Source: Toxorhynchites rutilus septentrionalis (Eukaryota > Arthropoda > Insecta > Diptera > Culicidae). From it: 64,000 nucleotides of DNA. The stretch covers positions 105,233,266 to 105,297,265 of the forward strand of contig NC_073744.1 in NCBI RefSeq assembly GCF_029784135.1, read 5' to 3'. The notes beneath the pieces were generated by a model, which saw only the letters and a list, made by a program, of their open reading frames with translations, was not told where the DNA came from and did not search any database. Positions 9,743-19,543 of this stretch are shown here, one piece after another; the first letter of the stretch is position 1, and each line of letters begins with the position of its first letter. Position numbers and translations under genes: made by a program.

Positions 9743-9999
9743 TGTGGTGGATGCCCGCCTTAACGATACATTCAATGCGCGCGATCAGCAGAATTAGCAA
9801 GAGTCCAAAGTTCCGAGAACAGGCGATTGCGATTTATGCTGACCGCGGCAGAAAGTGCCACGTAGGCATCGCCGCATGCATGGTAGAATATGTCTGAGAG
9901 AGTTAATAAAATCATTCTTACACCTCAACTCATGGCGAGTAGTACATTGCTAATACCACGTCCCTCGATGTCTAAGCTGTACGAGTAGACATCAAATCA
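9743..9999 (+). repeat. Gypsy-1 3' LTR
   Basis: 257 bp, TGTGGTGGATG...CAAATCA, nearly identical to 961-1217. The next four bases CGTT repeat the four bases before the 5' LTR. Confidence 0.9.
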
Positions 10000-10003
10000 C
10001 GTT

Positions 10004-10487
10004 CATGGACAGATTGTACGACAAGTATTGTAACTGGGTGTCTCCTCGGCAGCAAGATGGTGTGAGCAGCCGATGGTTCGATGTATTGACAACCAGCTAT
10101 TCGCCCACGCATGCGCAGCACCCCATTTGCATCGAGGAAGGGTGATAGATTGTAGAGGGAACTGCTTTTTGGAATTCGGGCTCCTCCAACTCCAGTATTG
10201 TTTCTGGAGCACATCAGTATTGACATTTCTTCACTAAATTCCTCCAGTTGTGCTTGTCGATAGATTAAATTATCTGCTTCTGTGAGTTCCAACTGACTGA
10301 GGACGCCGGTTCTATGTGTACTGTGCTGTAATCTACTGCGAATGTTCATAGGGAATCGCAGTACGTATGCAACAATTCGAACGAGTTTCCGCCAATTGGA
10401 GTATTTGGCGAAATCGATGACAGGATCCAGAGTAGCGTGCACGTTTATCGACAAGTTCGTCTCATTTGCGGTTGATACGTGATTCAT
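10004..10487 (-). pseudogene. BEL-1 pol: integrase zinc-binding region
   Basis: The minus-strand frame runs from 10487 toward the Gypsy-1 insertion. It contains LVRIVAYVLRF, EEMSILMCSRN, then LSPFLDANGVLRMRGRIAG and HTILLPRRHPVT, the stretch that links RNase H to integrase in BEL/Pao pol. It stops at the gypsy TSD. The integrase core and DUF5641 part continue at 960-363. It is shifted in frame relative to the preceding piece (10779-10462). Confidence 0.85.
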
Positions 10488-11104
10488 TGGCTGGTCTGGC
10501 CAGGTATTGTTGCTGCCATATAAATTCAGGTCCCTTGAACCACCGACTCGTAGACGTTAAGTCAGGTATTTTCTGCCACTTTGTCCCTTCATCGGCGACG
10601 TTTAATTTTGTTGGCACCCAGGGCCACTCCGATATATCGGAGTTTTCCAGAATTTCGCCAACTCTTGCCGCGACAAATTTACTGTACCTTCTATGATCCG
10701 CCCGTAGCCAGCACAACACGTCCCTCGAATCTGACCAGAAAAAAACGTCTTCGTGGCTATATTCGGTGAGTTTCGCCAATATTCTTCGCCAGACGCATTC
10801 CGATCACTGCCGCTTGCAGTTCTAACCGGGGAATCGAAACGTACTTCAGGGGAGCGACTCGGGTCTTCGCGGTTATAAATGCACACTCTATGGTGTCACC
10901 TTCTTCATAACGGAAATACGCAACTGTTGCGTAGCCATTTTCGCTTGCATCAACAAAAACATGTAGTTGGATTTCGTTGGTTTCTATCGACGAAGTGGTC
11001 ATCGTACGGTAGCATCGAGGAACAGCAACTGATTCAACTTTATTTAGTACATGAAGCCACATGCTCCATTTTTCAAATTGTTCGTCGGATATTGGTTCGT
11101 CTCA
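10462..11104 (-). pseudogene. BEL-1 pol: RNase H region, frameshifted
   Basis: Two overlapping minus-strand frames together cover the BEL RNase H. The first (11062-10757) has LHVFVDASENGYATVAYFR and VSIPRLELQAAVIG, the family's RNase H start with its catalytic Asp and Glu. The second (10779-10462) has FFWSDSRDVLCWLR and WVPTKLNVADEGTKW, which hold the next catalytic Asp and the C-terminal motif. A +1 or -1 shift at about 10770 separates them. The RT frame upstream ends in a TGA at about 11102, where the family has Trp. So this gene is dead by at least one stop and two shifts. Confidence 0.85.
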
Positions 11105-11735
11105 TCCTATGTTTATTCGCCAGATATCTTGGAGAAGGACTTTCGCATACATTAGTACGTTTGCGAGTAGTCCTAATGGATCGTAAACGGACATCAGAAC
11201 TCGTAATACTTCCCTTTTCGTAGGAATCTGCTGTCCAGACAGCAACTCTTGTCTGTATCGCTTTAGAATTTTGAATGTGAAGGTGTCGCTGATCGTATCC
11301 CACCACATACCGTGGACCTTCTCGGTTCCTAAATATTCGGCGTGACTCAATTTCTTCTGGCACGTTTGGTGTTCACCCATGGCATCCACCACCTTCGGCG
11401 AGTTTGACAGCCATCCACGAATCTTGAAACCCCCTTCAGCATAAATGTAGCGAACATCCTGTGCAAGTTTAACTGCATCTTCATCCGATTCGACACTGTA
11501 CAGCATATCGTCAACATACGTTCCTTTGATAATCGCCTCCACAGCTTCAGGAAATTGGTCTTTGTAGAGTTCAGCATTGATATTTTTGACGAATTGTGCA
11601 CAGCTTGGAGAGCAGCTGGCACCAAACGTCATCACCTGCATCATGTATAACTTGGGGTCTTGTCCGGGGATACCGTCGTTACACAAAAACTTCAAACAAT
11701 GCTGATCGTTTTCGTTCATTAATAGTTGATGGAAC
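11105..11735 (-). pseudogene. BEL-1 pol: reverse transcriptase palm
   Basis: This is the minus-strand RT part of BEL/Pao. Motifs seen are MMQVMTFGASCSPSCAQFV, the catalytic box YVDDML, the thumb region (GGFKIRGWLSNSP) and LMSVYDPLGLLA, a BEL/Pao hallmark just after RT. Its upstream part is at 14665-15869; the two were separated by the TIR element 11740-14660, whose 4-bp duplication ATTT sits exactly at the break. Confidence 0.9.
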
Positions 11736-11774
11736 ATTTCTCGCGTAACTTTTGAAAAGGTCCAATGTAACATT

Positions 11775-12264
11775 TTCGCCAACTCGAGAAAAACGTAGTT
11801 GAAGACCCGAACATTATTTCGCGAATTGTCTTAAAAGCTATCAATCTTTATCACTGTTTTCACCACTAGCTGTCAAGAATAACTTCGTAAAACCAATCGT
11901 AACTATTGTTCCGTGATTTGAGATTAAGGTTGAAGCCTCGAAGCGAAAAATGTTACATTGGACGTTTTGAATGCCTGCGTTTGCACATTGGACATATTAC
12001 GTTGCACTATAAAAATTTGAAACTAACTAATAAACAACAATCCAAATATCAGCATTCTAAAGACTGATTATTATTGTTATCACTCGTTGAATTGCACTGA
12101 AATCGATAACAACACCTGTAAGAAACAAATTCCAAAACGACCGAAGTACGACTGCGAGTTGTTTTGACTGCTTTGTTACTTCGGACGTTTCGGCCGTCGG
12201 AGGAAAGTGGCGTCCGAAGTAACAGCCGGGTGCTTAAAATTCGAATCTGTACATTGGATATTTT
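11775..12264. other. Left arm of the 4-bp-TSD element, no gene seen
   Basis: Non-coding. Several short copies of the motif acattgga with neighbouring variants, and a near-palindrome around 12125-12225 (cgaccgaagta..., then ...ggcgtccgaagtaac). I see no ORF of interest. Confidence 0.5.
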
Positions 12265-12680
12265 GACGTAGGACTACGTCTAACCGGAAGATATAGGGGG
12301 TGAAATGGAAATCTAGGCACTGAACAAGTAGGAAAAAATGCAAGATTTGGAACGCTTATAATTCGAGCATTTCTCAATAGATCGCAAAGGTGTTTGCATC
12401 AATTGATAGGAAATATATCTACGCATCTATCATAACGAATAAAATTTCATTTTTCTTGAGATAAATAATTGAATAATTGTGAAATATCAAGCATTGTCAA
12501 AATGCACTATGTGCCCATTTTTGATTGGTCCATTTTGTGCTCCTCAAATCGTACCGGCCAAAACGGGCAACCAGAGCAGCAGCGAAATAGAATGAAGCAC
12601 GATTGGGAAGGAAAAAGAAAAAAATGAACGAAACATTGGTCGCAGTCTCACACATCCGTAATTCTCGAGCCAGCCAGTCA

Positions 12681-12690
12681 GCATAAAAAT
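12681..12690 (+). promoter_or_regulatory. TATA-like box of captured H2A
   Basis: GCATAAAAAT lies about 95 bp upstream of the H2A ATG. Upstream sequence and 5' UTR appear to have been captured with the gene. The same site in copy B (about 32372-32382) is less well kept. Confidence 0.4.
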
Positions 12691-12782
12691 CCCCGCTCCG
12701 CTGCCGTAACGATCATTCTCATTCAAACCGTACACCATAGCGGTTCGCATCACAACACATCAACAAACCAACCCAAGCAGCC

Positions 12783-13241
12783 ATGTCTGGACATGGTAAA
12801 GGAGGAAAAGTGAAGGGAAAGGCAAAATCCCGCTCGAACCGTGTTGATCTGGAGTTCCCCGCAAGGGTAGCTAGGCCGAGCGCGTTAGTACCAGTGCACC
12901 AGTCCACCTAGCCGGCGTTATATAGTTTCGGCCGCCGAAGTGATCGAGTTAGCTGGCAAAGCTGCTCGCGACGATAAGAAAACCCGCATTCGGAACAGAA
13001 CACATTCGGTTCGGTGGACATCAAGACAACAGGCAGTTGCAGCGAGTGGCGAGTGGCAAACGCAATCGCAAAACGGCATCAGGTAGCAGAAGAAAAATGT
13101 TTGTTCTTTATACAAACTGCTTTGGTGGCATATCCAGAACAAGGCGGCATCGAGGGCGTTCGAAATGGTTTTTTTCAAAACCACGAGTACTAAGTTTTCT
13201 AAATTGGAACCATTCAATAAAACAATGCGCTTTTCAGGGCC
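12783..13241 (+). pseudogene. Histone H2A pseudogene A1
   Basis: An ATG at 12783 opens MSGHGKGGKVKGKAKSRSN, the H2A N-terminus. After a stretch with shifts, the frame at 12934-12993 gives AAEVIELAGKAARDDKKTRI, the H2A alpha-3/loop region. A stretch near 13115-13160 faintly recalls the GGVLPNIQ end. Histone H2A is about 125 residues and intronless; here deletions, stops and shifts break it throughout. A degraded histone 3' stem-loop (tgcgcttttcagggcc, 13226-13241) follows, so the unit came from a replication-dependent, non-polyadenylated gene. It cannot code for a histone. Confidence 0.85.
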
Positions 13242-13844
13242 ATTAAACCTTCCAAAAAAGAGTTTAGGAAATACAGTTCAATGCTTTCTAAAACATTATC
13301 CAAAATAATAATAAAACATAAATTGATTTTTTCATAATTTGTTTGCCAGGATCTGATGAGTATGTGAATTTGGCAGTTGTTCTGAGCTTACTAACTATCA
13401 ATAAGCACAGGGACTTTCCTGATTATTCAATTTTCACCAATTCTTAAATTGTTTTCAGGTTGAAAGTACAGTAATTTACAATTAGTTCGACATTTAGCTA
13501 ATTGGACGGACATGCAATGCGACTTATTTAGTTGGACATTTTTGTAAACATAGAGATCCAAATTATGACCTCACATTGAAAGTCGACACTGTACCACTGT
13601 CATCGCAAATGTTCAATTACAGGTTAAAATCGCCTCCAATGCTACACTGAGTGGCGCTTCGGCACGTCGCATTGAATGTAATTTACTGTACAACATGTCA
13701 CAAAGCTGGATGGGAAGAAATTTTCCAACTGTGAAAGCTGTGGCGAGTGGCAACAAATCGCTAAACAGGAAGGTTTAGCCGAACAAGATGGGAAAATCGA
13801 GTGATAACAAAACAATAAACTCTTTACATTGAAGATAATTTTGT

Positions 13845-13860
13845 GATCCTGAAAAGGACC
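13845..13860 (-). terminator. Histone-like 3' stem-loop on the minus strand
   Basis: The minus strand reads GGTCCTTTTCAGGATC: six-base stem with one G-T pair and the TTTC loop of histone mRNA ends. The orientation is opposite to the H2A fragments beside it. Copy B has the same site at 33476-33491. Confidence 0.5.
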
Positions 13861-13910
13861 CTTTTTAGCCTGCATGTGAATCCAACGAGCGAACGAATCG
13901 TAATGAATGT

Positions 13911-14330
13911 AGGGTCTCCAGTTCCCTGTTGGTCGCATTCACTGATTGCTCCGCAAGGGTAACTAGGCCGAACGGATTGGTGCCGGAGCACCAGTATACC
14001 TAACAGCGAGTTTCGGCCGTCGGAGTGCTCGAGTTGGCTTGCAAAGCTGCTCACGACAATCAGAAACCCCGCATCAAGAACAGAGCAGCTTCGGTTCGGC
14101 GCTCATCAAGGCAACAATTAGTTTCAGTGAGTGGCAAAGTGTTTCTCCGGCACGTCGCATTAAATGTAATTTACTGAACAACATGTCACAAGCTGGATGG
14201 GAAGAAATTTTCCAACTGTGAAAGCTGTGGCGAGTGGCAAACGCAATAGCTAAACAGGAAGGTTTAACCGAACAAGATGGGAATATCGAGTGATAACAAA
14301 AACACAACACCAAAGGTTCTTTTCAGAACC
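13911..14330 (+). pseudogene. Histone H2A pseudogene A2 with intact 3' stem-loop
   Basis: A second H2A-derived segment, plus strand. It starts within the QFPVGRIHRLLRKGN region (13917-13970), runs through the GAGAPVYL region, then the AAEVLELA-like stretch around 14010-14060, all with frame breaks. It ends in GGTTCTTTTCAGAACC at 14315-14330, a perfect six-base-pair stem with the TTTC loop. In real histone mRNAs this loop is bound by SLBP and cut by the U7 machinery. The segment is more diverged from A1 than A1 is from B1, so it came from a different H2A copy or an older capture. Confidence 0.75.
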
Positions 14331-14664
14331 ATCAACATATTCATAAAGAGTAAACAGTGAACTAATCCATTTTTCAGGTAGATAGGTAGATATTCACGTA
14401 GGAGATGAAAATGAAACAATATATTTAAAATATATATTTAACAAAAGCTGTCCCCTTAGTATAGTCCTACGTCACTCCGGTTATGTCCCCGACATTACCC
14501 ACCCGTCTTTTTTTTTGTATCGGCGACAAAAAGATGAAGAAGATAGATACGTGAACGATTGTTTTCGTAATACATTCAATGATTGAAAACTAATAGCGTG
14601 CATCCATTAACTCGATTTGTTTACATTTGTTACATAGGACATTTTCAAAAGTTACGCGAGATTT

Positions 14665-15869
14665 CACGAACATCCCCGGAGACTGCTATTCGATACTCTC
14701 GAAAAAGATGGAGTACATGAGGAAGTGGAGTAACTAAATCTGGCCCTTTTAGTAGGAAAGAATTAAGTGAAAGGCCTCCTACTTTCGCCGCCGCGTCCCA
14801 AACAATCCGAAGCTTTTCGGGTTTGTTCAGATTAAAAACCGGAAAAATTGGCAGGTACCATGAACGTCCATGGTGCATGGCTTCCTCTTGGGGTGAAAAT
14901 TCACGAATATATGCATTCTTTTTATAATCCATTATTTTTTCTTGGGACTCCTTAGCTAATTCCGGCTCACGAGCTATGCGCTTATCTAGACAGTTATGAC
15001 GTTTCAGGGCCATGGCTTTACTGTCGGGCAGCAGGACATCATCGAAGCGCCACAGCAGAGTTGTTTCGTACCTTTTTCCTCTCAGCACCGTATTGGACTG
15101 CAGTATCTGCAGTGCTCGTTCATCATCCTTCGACATCAATGACTTTCCAGATAGTTTCACGCCAATACTATCAAGAGAAAAATAATACTTAACAGCTGAG
15201 TGAAGCGCTTCACACTCGCAGATGTGGTAGCTGTACGCTTTATCTTTGCTGGTCGCTGTATGTGTCGTGACAGAACATGGTCCGTAAATCAGCCAGCCTA
15301 GTCGCGTTAGTACTGCTGTTGGCTGATGTTCGCTCCCTTCTCTGGAGTCCAGTGGATAGTCTAATTTAGAGTTGTCCACACCTAACAGGAGTCGGGGTTT
15401 CACTCCAATATAAGATTCGATGGGAAGACCAGACAAATATTGGTAGTGTTTCGTTAGATCTGAGATCGACACTGACTGAGCAGGAAGATCTAGGTTTTGC
15501 ACAGTGTGTTCCTTAGAGAGATGGAAATTCTTGGTAGGATTTTGAGAACCTGAGATGTTAACTGAACATTTAACCGAACTATTCTCGTATTTTCCTTGAC
15601 CATCAGTCCAAGTGATACACAGAGGAGTTTTTTCACCACCCAGATTTAATTCATCCCACAAACTGTGTTCCATCAGAGTAGAGGTTGATCCAGCGTCAAA
15701 AAAAGCATATGTATCGACCTTACCATGAATTTTAACTCTGATGTATTTTAGGAGCACTCCTCCAAGAGAACTGTGATGTGCATTACACGAGGAAAACTGC
15801 ATTGAACTCGGCGTTTGCTTATTATGCTTACTATCATCATGCAGCAAACGATGATGTAAAAAACTGCAT
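14665..15869 (-). pseudogene. BEL-1 pol: protease and start of reverse transcriptase
   Basis: The minus-strand ORF (15847 down) starts with the aspartic protease. The motif AFFDAGSTSTLM and the following YIGVKPRLLLGVDN are characteristic of the BEL/Pao protease (peptidase A17 type). RT begins at about residue 290 with FSPQEEAMHHGRSWYLP, FPVFNLNKPEKLRIVWDAAAK and LNSFLLKGPDL. It ends at GDVRE, where the TIR element interrupts; RT continues at 11735. Upstream, gag is separated only by the SINE at 15877-16364. The frame itself is open over about 390 residues. Confidence 0.9.
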
Positions 15870-15876
15870 CCGTTCT

Positions 15877-16364
15877 TTTTTTTTTATCCCATTTATTTAT
15901 TAGGCTCATTAGCATTTAGCTGTAACAGAGCCGGGTTTAATCGTGTACATGTACATATGTTTATGTTTCTATAAATTGTGAATTACACAGTAGTTAGTAG
16001 TAGCCATTTATGCGTTAAGTTTTCTGTTCCATTACATTATGGTAAATTACACATTAGTAGCCATTTAGGCGTAAGGGTATTCTTTCTGTTCTCCCATTGT
16101 TCAACAGACCGGACAGCGGAGACAGTTGATATTGATCATTGTTGGGTTATTTATAGAACAGCAGCCTGATGTTTCTTGCAGAGCAGAGCAGTTGTATGGA
16201 TGAATCGATCTTTGTTCCACCGTGGATCGATTTCCATCGCTGATGATGGTTGCGTGGACGTAGTTATTTTATAACAACACAAAGATGGTCAATTGAGGGC
16301 CCTGAGTTTGAACTCACGATCGATCGCTTGGTAAGCGAACGCGTAACCAAGTGGCTACGAAGAC
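15877..16364 (-). mobile_element. tRNA-derived SINE, copy 1
   Basis: Read on the minus strand it starts GTCTTCGTAGCCACTTGG (A-box-like) and has a B-box-like GTGAGTTCAAACTC about 40 bp on, so its head comes from a tRNA. The body is about 400 bp. It ends ATGAGCCTAATAAATAAATGGGATAAAAAAA. The 7-bp duplication CCGTTCT (plus strand) flanks it at 15870-15876 and 16365-16371. It lies between gag and protease of BEL-1. Copies or parts recur at 47949-48388 and 44757-44820. Confidence 0.8.
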
Positions 16365-16371
16365 CCGTTCT

Positions 16372-17608
16372 GATTGCATGCTATTTTCCTCTCACATGTC
16401 TTAAAGTGTTTAGTCAAAGATTTTCGACAAATTTTTTGCTCGTTCACCAATGCCCACCGTGCTTTTGGCGTCATCGTTAGAAAACTGCTGCACTTCTCCA
16501 AACTACTGCACTCGCAGGCACATGCTAAGCATGTTTTGCGATTCACAGCCTCAGGTGGTTGCGTGGAATGCAAATGAACATAAGCGTCTTCCTTTCGACC
16601 TTTCTTCTCAATCTTCGAAGGTTTGACTCCAACTTGTGGTCTACTCACTTGGCTTATTGCGTCAACCATTTTTTCAAGCCATTCATTGAAATCAAGTAAC
16701 GTAGTTGCTCTTTTCTCTTTACGGTAGAATGCCCATTGCAATTTCAAAGTGGGTGGTAAGTTGTCGACGAGCTCCTGAAGCAACGTAACGTTATATAATC
16801 GTTCGTCCATTTGACAGACTTGAATTGTAGCACATAAATTCTGCACTGCTACACCGAAATCCACAATCGTCTCCAACTTAACAGCTCTCAGTGTTGGCAT
16901 CATTTTCACCCTCCTCACCATCGTCTCCACAATAGATTCCGGATTACCAAACAATGTTTTCAAACGATTCATGATGACAGGAACATTATCAGGATGCAGA
17001 AGAAGGCTTTTGACAGCATTTAGAGCTTTGTCATATAGACTCCTCTCCAGTCGATCGAGTAGCACGTCGTTTCGAAATGCACACATCCTGGAAGTTCTTT
17101 CATACGCTGCTATGAACCGTGGCCAATCTTCTGGATCTCCACCAAACTTGGGTAGATCTTTAACAGTCTGCCTGGCTGCTAAGTGGCCACTATTCAACGG
17201 TACAGTGTCACTGTTTACTGGTTGCAATAATGCACTTGTATGTGGAGTAGATGACATCATTTGGGCAATTGGGAGATCATGGTTGTTAGGCAATGTAACA
17301 TATGAATTGGTTACAAACGGATACAACAGTGGTTGTGGTTGTGAATGCGCTGGTACTGATAACATCGGTTGAGATGCTGTAGTGTAGAGTGGGAAGGGTG
17401 GTAAATAGTTGTTGTACGGTGGAGTTGAATTTGAAACAGTCATCGGCAATCCCATGCTGCCACAAGGACGTTGCTGAATGACGTTCACCATTGGATTAAC
17501 GTCAATAGGAAACTGCTGTTGATTTGTCGTAACGACCGGAACGCTCACATATTTTTCGTATGCTGGTAAGGGAGTTTCATAAACGCACTTCTGTTTGTCC
17601 AATCCCAT
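16372..17608 (-). pseudogene. BEL-1 gag, capsid-like part
   Basis: This minus-strand frame of about 410 residues matches the Pao/BEL gag (DUF1759 type): LPKFGGDPEDWPRFIAAYE, ALNAVKSLLLHPDNVP, RLKTLFGNPESIVETMV and FNEWLEKMVDAISQVSRP. The N-terminal 120 residues are rich in P, Q, N and Y. The C-terminus has a cysteine cluster (CLACACECSSLEKC) and continues into the protease region past the SINE. Gag builds the particle that carries the element's RNA. Confidence 0.85.
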
Positions 17609-18460
17609 TTTATCGGTTTTGTCTAGCCAATCCTCGATTTTTTTCTAGTTCACCGATAGTATCCTCATCAGAATCACCCAGCTCTAACATCTCCTAATTC
17701 TCTATAATAAATTCTCTAATGCCAATCGCTCTTCGAGCTGCTTTTTCTCCAACGCTTGTCTTGCTTCCAATGCTTTCACCTGATGCACACGAAGTTTTGC
17801 TGAACGCTTAGACGCTTTCGACGATGCCTTGTCACCTTTGTCGATTGTAGCTCTATTTGCAGTAGAGTTCGCTAACGGTTCCATGTTACGCTGATTATCA
17901 TCTACGATCTGTTCTGAACCAACACATTTCGGACCTTGACCCTGTTGCTTTGGAGTTGCGCCCAATCGCTTGTTCGATGAATCCTGTTCATTAGGAACAT
18001 TTGTAGCGCCTTCCGTTGGCATACTGTGCTGCTGCTACTGCAACCTATTTGTCTGCAACTGATTCAACTGCTCTCCGCTTTGCTGCTGCAATTCCTGTTG
18101 TTTCTGCCGTTGCTCAAGCGAACACTGCCGTTCTTCGTTCTGTTCCAGACGTTTTTGTTGCTCTTGTTGCCACTGCATCTTCTGCTGTTCGAGACACTTC
18201 AATTGCTCATTGAATGAACATCTTTCTTTCTCAAGCAATGATCGTACGCATCCATTACAGTTCCAGTCTTTGTCCTGAATACTGTCGTCCACATTTACGC
18301 AATCGTAGTGGAACCACACGTCACACTCGTCGCATTGCACCATCCGACTATTATCAACTCGCCGACAGGCACCACAACTGGCCCCATCTCCACCAGGAGA
18401 ATCGCTTTTCATGTTCCTTAAGGAACGAGCACCTGCACCTGCTACGCTCCCGCTCGACAT
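17609..18460 (-). pseudogene. BEL-1 gag N-terminus: PHD finger and coiled coil
   Basis: The minus-strand frame begins at an ATG near 18460. Residues about 28-75 form a PHD-type zinc finger (CGAC..., MVQCDECDVWFHYDCVNV, WNCNGC), with a Cys4-His-Cys3 spacing. It is followed by a long glutamine- and glutamate-rich coiled coil. An in-frame TAG interrupts at about 18033, and further stops and shifts lie at 17610-17700. PHD fingers at the start of gag are a feature of several mosquito BEL elements; a role in chromatin targeting is inference. Confidence 0.8.
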
Positions 18461-18732
18461 TCTGGATCATAAACGGAAAATTTAATTTGTTTCCGAAATG
18501 GTAACAAGATGAAAGACGGATTTCCGTAAACTTGAACAGACTCTTTATTATAGGTTGAGTTGTTAAATTTTCCCTGTGGGTTGAACAAGGTTTTTTTTAT
18601 AATTATGTATAACTTTTACAATTTATAAGTTCAGTGACTCACGTTTAGTATCTCCTCTGAATTCCGCTATGTCCAGGAAGCGGTTTACTAAGGTATCTTT
18701 TATGGATCTATTGTTACCTCTAAAATTCTGAA
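18461..18732 (-). other. BEL-1 leader region
   Basis: Non-coding stretch between the terminal repeat and the gag start. I could not find a convincing primer-binding site directly after the 153-bp repeat, which is one reason to think the true LTR may be longer. Confidence 0.4.
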
Positions 18733-18885
18733 TGATGAATGTTATCCTTATTTTGTTCTACTGTACTCGTTTTTCATTTGTCCGTGTCAGTGGCGACGAG
18801 TTTAGGTAGGGGCTCAAAACAGTAACGGAGGCGCGTTTACATATTGCGTAACAGTAACGGAGGCGCGTTCGCATATTGCGTAACA
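18733..18885 (-). repeat. BEL-1 terminal repeat (probable 5' LTR), right copy
   Basis: Matches 210-362 with about one substitution. On the minus strand it starts TGTTACGC. The sequence beyond 18885 belongs to the second BEL element. Confidence 0.6.
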
Positions 18886-19067
18886 ACTACATTTTCTACT
18901 ACTAAGATGGAAAGCGTTACTCTTTCTGGTTGCGTTCTTGTTTCTAAGCTCCGTATCTACTATCAACTGTAACATAGCCGGCCACCTAAACATGGCTTTA
19001 GACAATTTACAATAGACATAAACAAAACTACCGAATCCGTTGTTGTAGACATTTTTCACGGATTTGC
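18886..19067 (-). other. BEL-2 3' non-coding region
   Basis: Sequence downstream of the BEL-2 pol stop on the minus strand. BEL-1 appears to have inserted into it. No gene seen. Confidence 0.5.
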
Positions 19068-19526
19068 TTATTGCACAGATTCCTGTACACCGATTGATTC
19101 ATCTGGCAACGGAAAAATTCGTGAGGTTGGTCTTTTATAAATTCCGTTTGCTGTTTTGACGGTGACCACCCGGATGATATTGTCTTCTCCTGGATGCACT
19201 GCGACGATTCTTGCGAGAGGCCAAACGATGGACGATTTGTTATCTTCCTGCAACAGAACTATTTGACCAATCCGAAGGCTAACTGGTGTCGATGTCTTCT
19301 TTCGCTGATTATTCACTTCGGTTAAGTATTCCTTTTTCCACCTTTTCCAGTGGTTTTGAACTAGTTGTTGCAGCTGTTGAAAATGTTTGAGACGATTCAA
19401 AGGAATGTTCGAATAGTCCGGATCTGGTAAGGCTGCGAGCGACGATCCCGTGAGGAAATGTCCAGGGGTTAAAACATCTAACTCGGAAGGATCCTCGGAG
19501 AGTGGGGTAGGCGGACGCGTATTCAT
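19068..19526 (-). pseudogene. BEL-2 pol C-terminus (DUF5641)
   Basis: The minus-strand frame of 152 residues shows NTRPPTPLSEDPSELDVLTP, GHFLTGSSLAALP, HWKRWKKEYLTEVNNQRK and a C-terminal beta-rich stretch (GQIVLLQEDNKSS, WPLARIVAVHPGED, RVVTVKTANGIYKRPTSRI). This is the classic end of a BEL/Pao integrase with DUF5641. It is shifted in frame relative to the integrase core just upstream (19544-20185). Confidence 0.9.
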
Positions 19527-19543
19527 GTTCGCTTCAATTTGTG

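Larger units (their letters stand above)
961..9999 (+). mobile_element. Gypsy-1: Ty3/gypsy LTR retrotransposon, RT-deleted, with nested R4-like LINE
   Basis: It has two 257-bp LTRs (961-1217 and 9743-9999), TG...CA ends and a 4-bp TSD CGTT (957-960 and 10000-10003). The order is LTR, primer-binding region, small ORF, gag, end of RT, RNase H, integrase, a (TAA)n tract holding an R4/Dong-like element, a purine tract at 9733-9742, LTR. I counted about three differences between the LTRs, so the insertion is young. It splits the integrase of BEL-1. Protease and most of RT are missing, so it depended on another element to move. Confidence 0.9.
12265..14507. mobile_element. Histone-bearing element, copy A (H2A fragments)
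   Basis: The left end reads GACGTAGGACTACGTC, then taaccgg. The right end on the opposite strand reads GACGGGTGGGTAATG...ccgg...GACGTAGGACTA. So the ends share a GACGTAGGACTA inverted repeat, with an extra outer arm on the right. It sits between T-runs (tttt/tttttt), which may be the duplicated target. Inside are two decayed histone H2A fragments and a perfect histone-type 3' stem-loop. No transposase is visible, so it is non-autonomous. Copy B (31956-34948) is closely related. Confidence 0.75.
11740..14660. mobile_element. TIR element with 4-bp TSD (ATTT), host of a histone-bearing element
   Basis: Both ends carry the same inverted sequence, CTCGCGTAACTTTTGAAAA, then a similar GTCC.ATGTAACA. 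Flanking ATTT occurs at 11736-11739 and 14661-14664, and removing the element restores the BEL-1 RT reading frame. I find no transposase. Four-base duplications occur in Sola and Chapaev among others, but I cannot assign a superfamily. Most of the inside (12265-14507) is a separate insertion. Confidence 0.75.

Noticed and set aside
16300..16364. tRNA-like sequence with A- and B-box motifs
   Set aside because: It is the head of a dispersed SINE with target duplication and A-rich tail, recurs at 48330-48388, and does not fold as a full tRNA.
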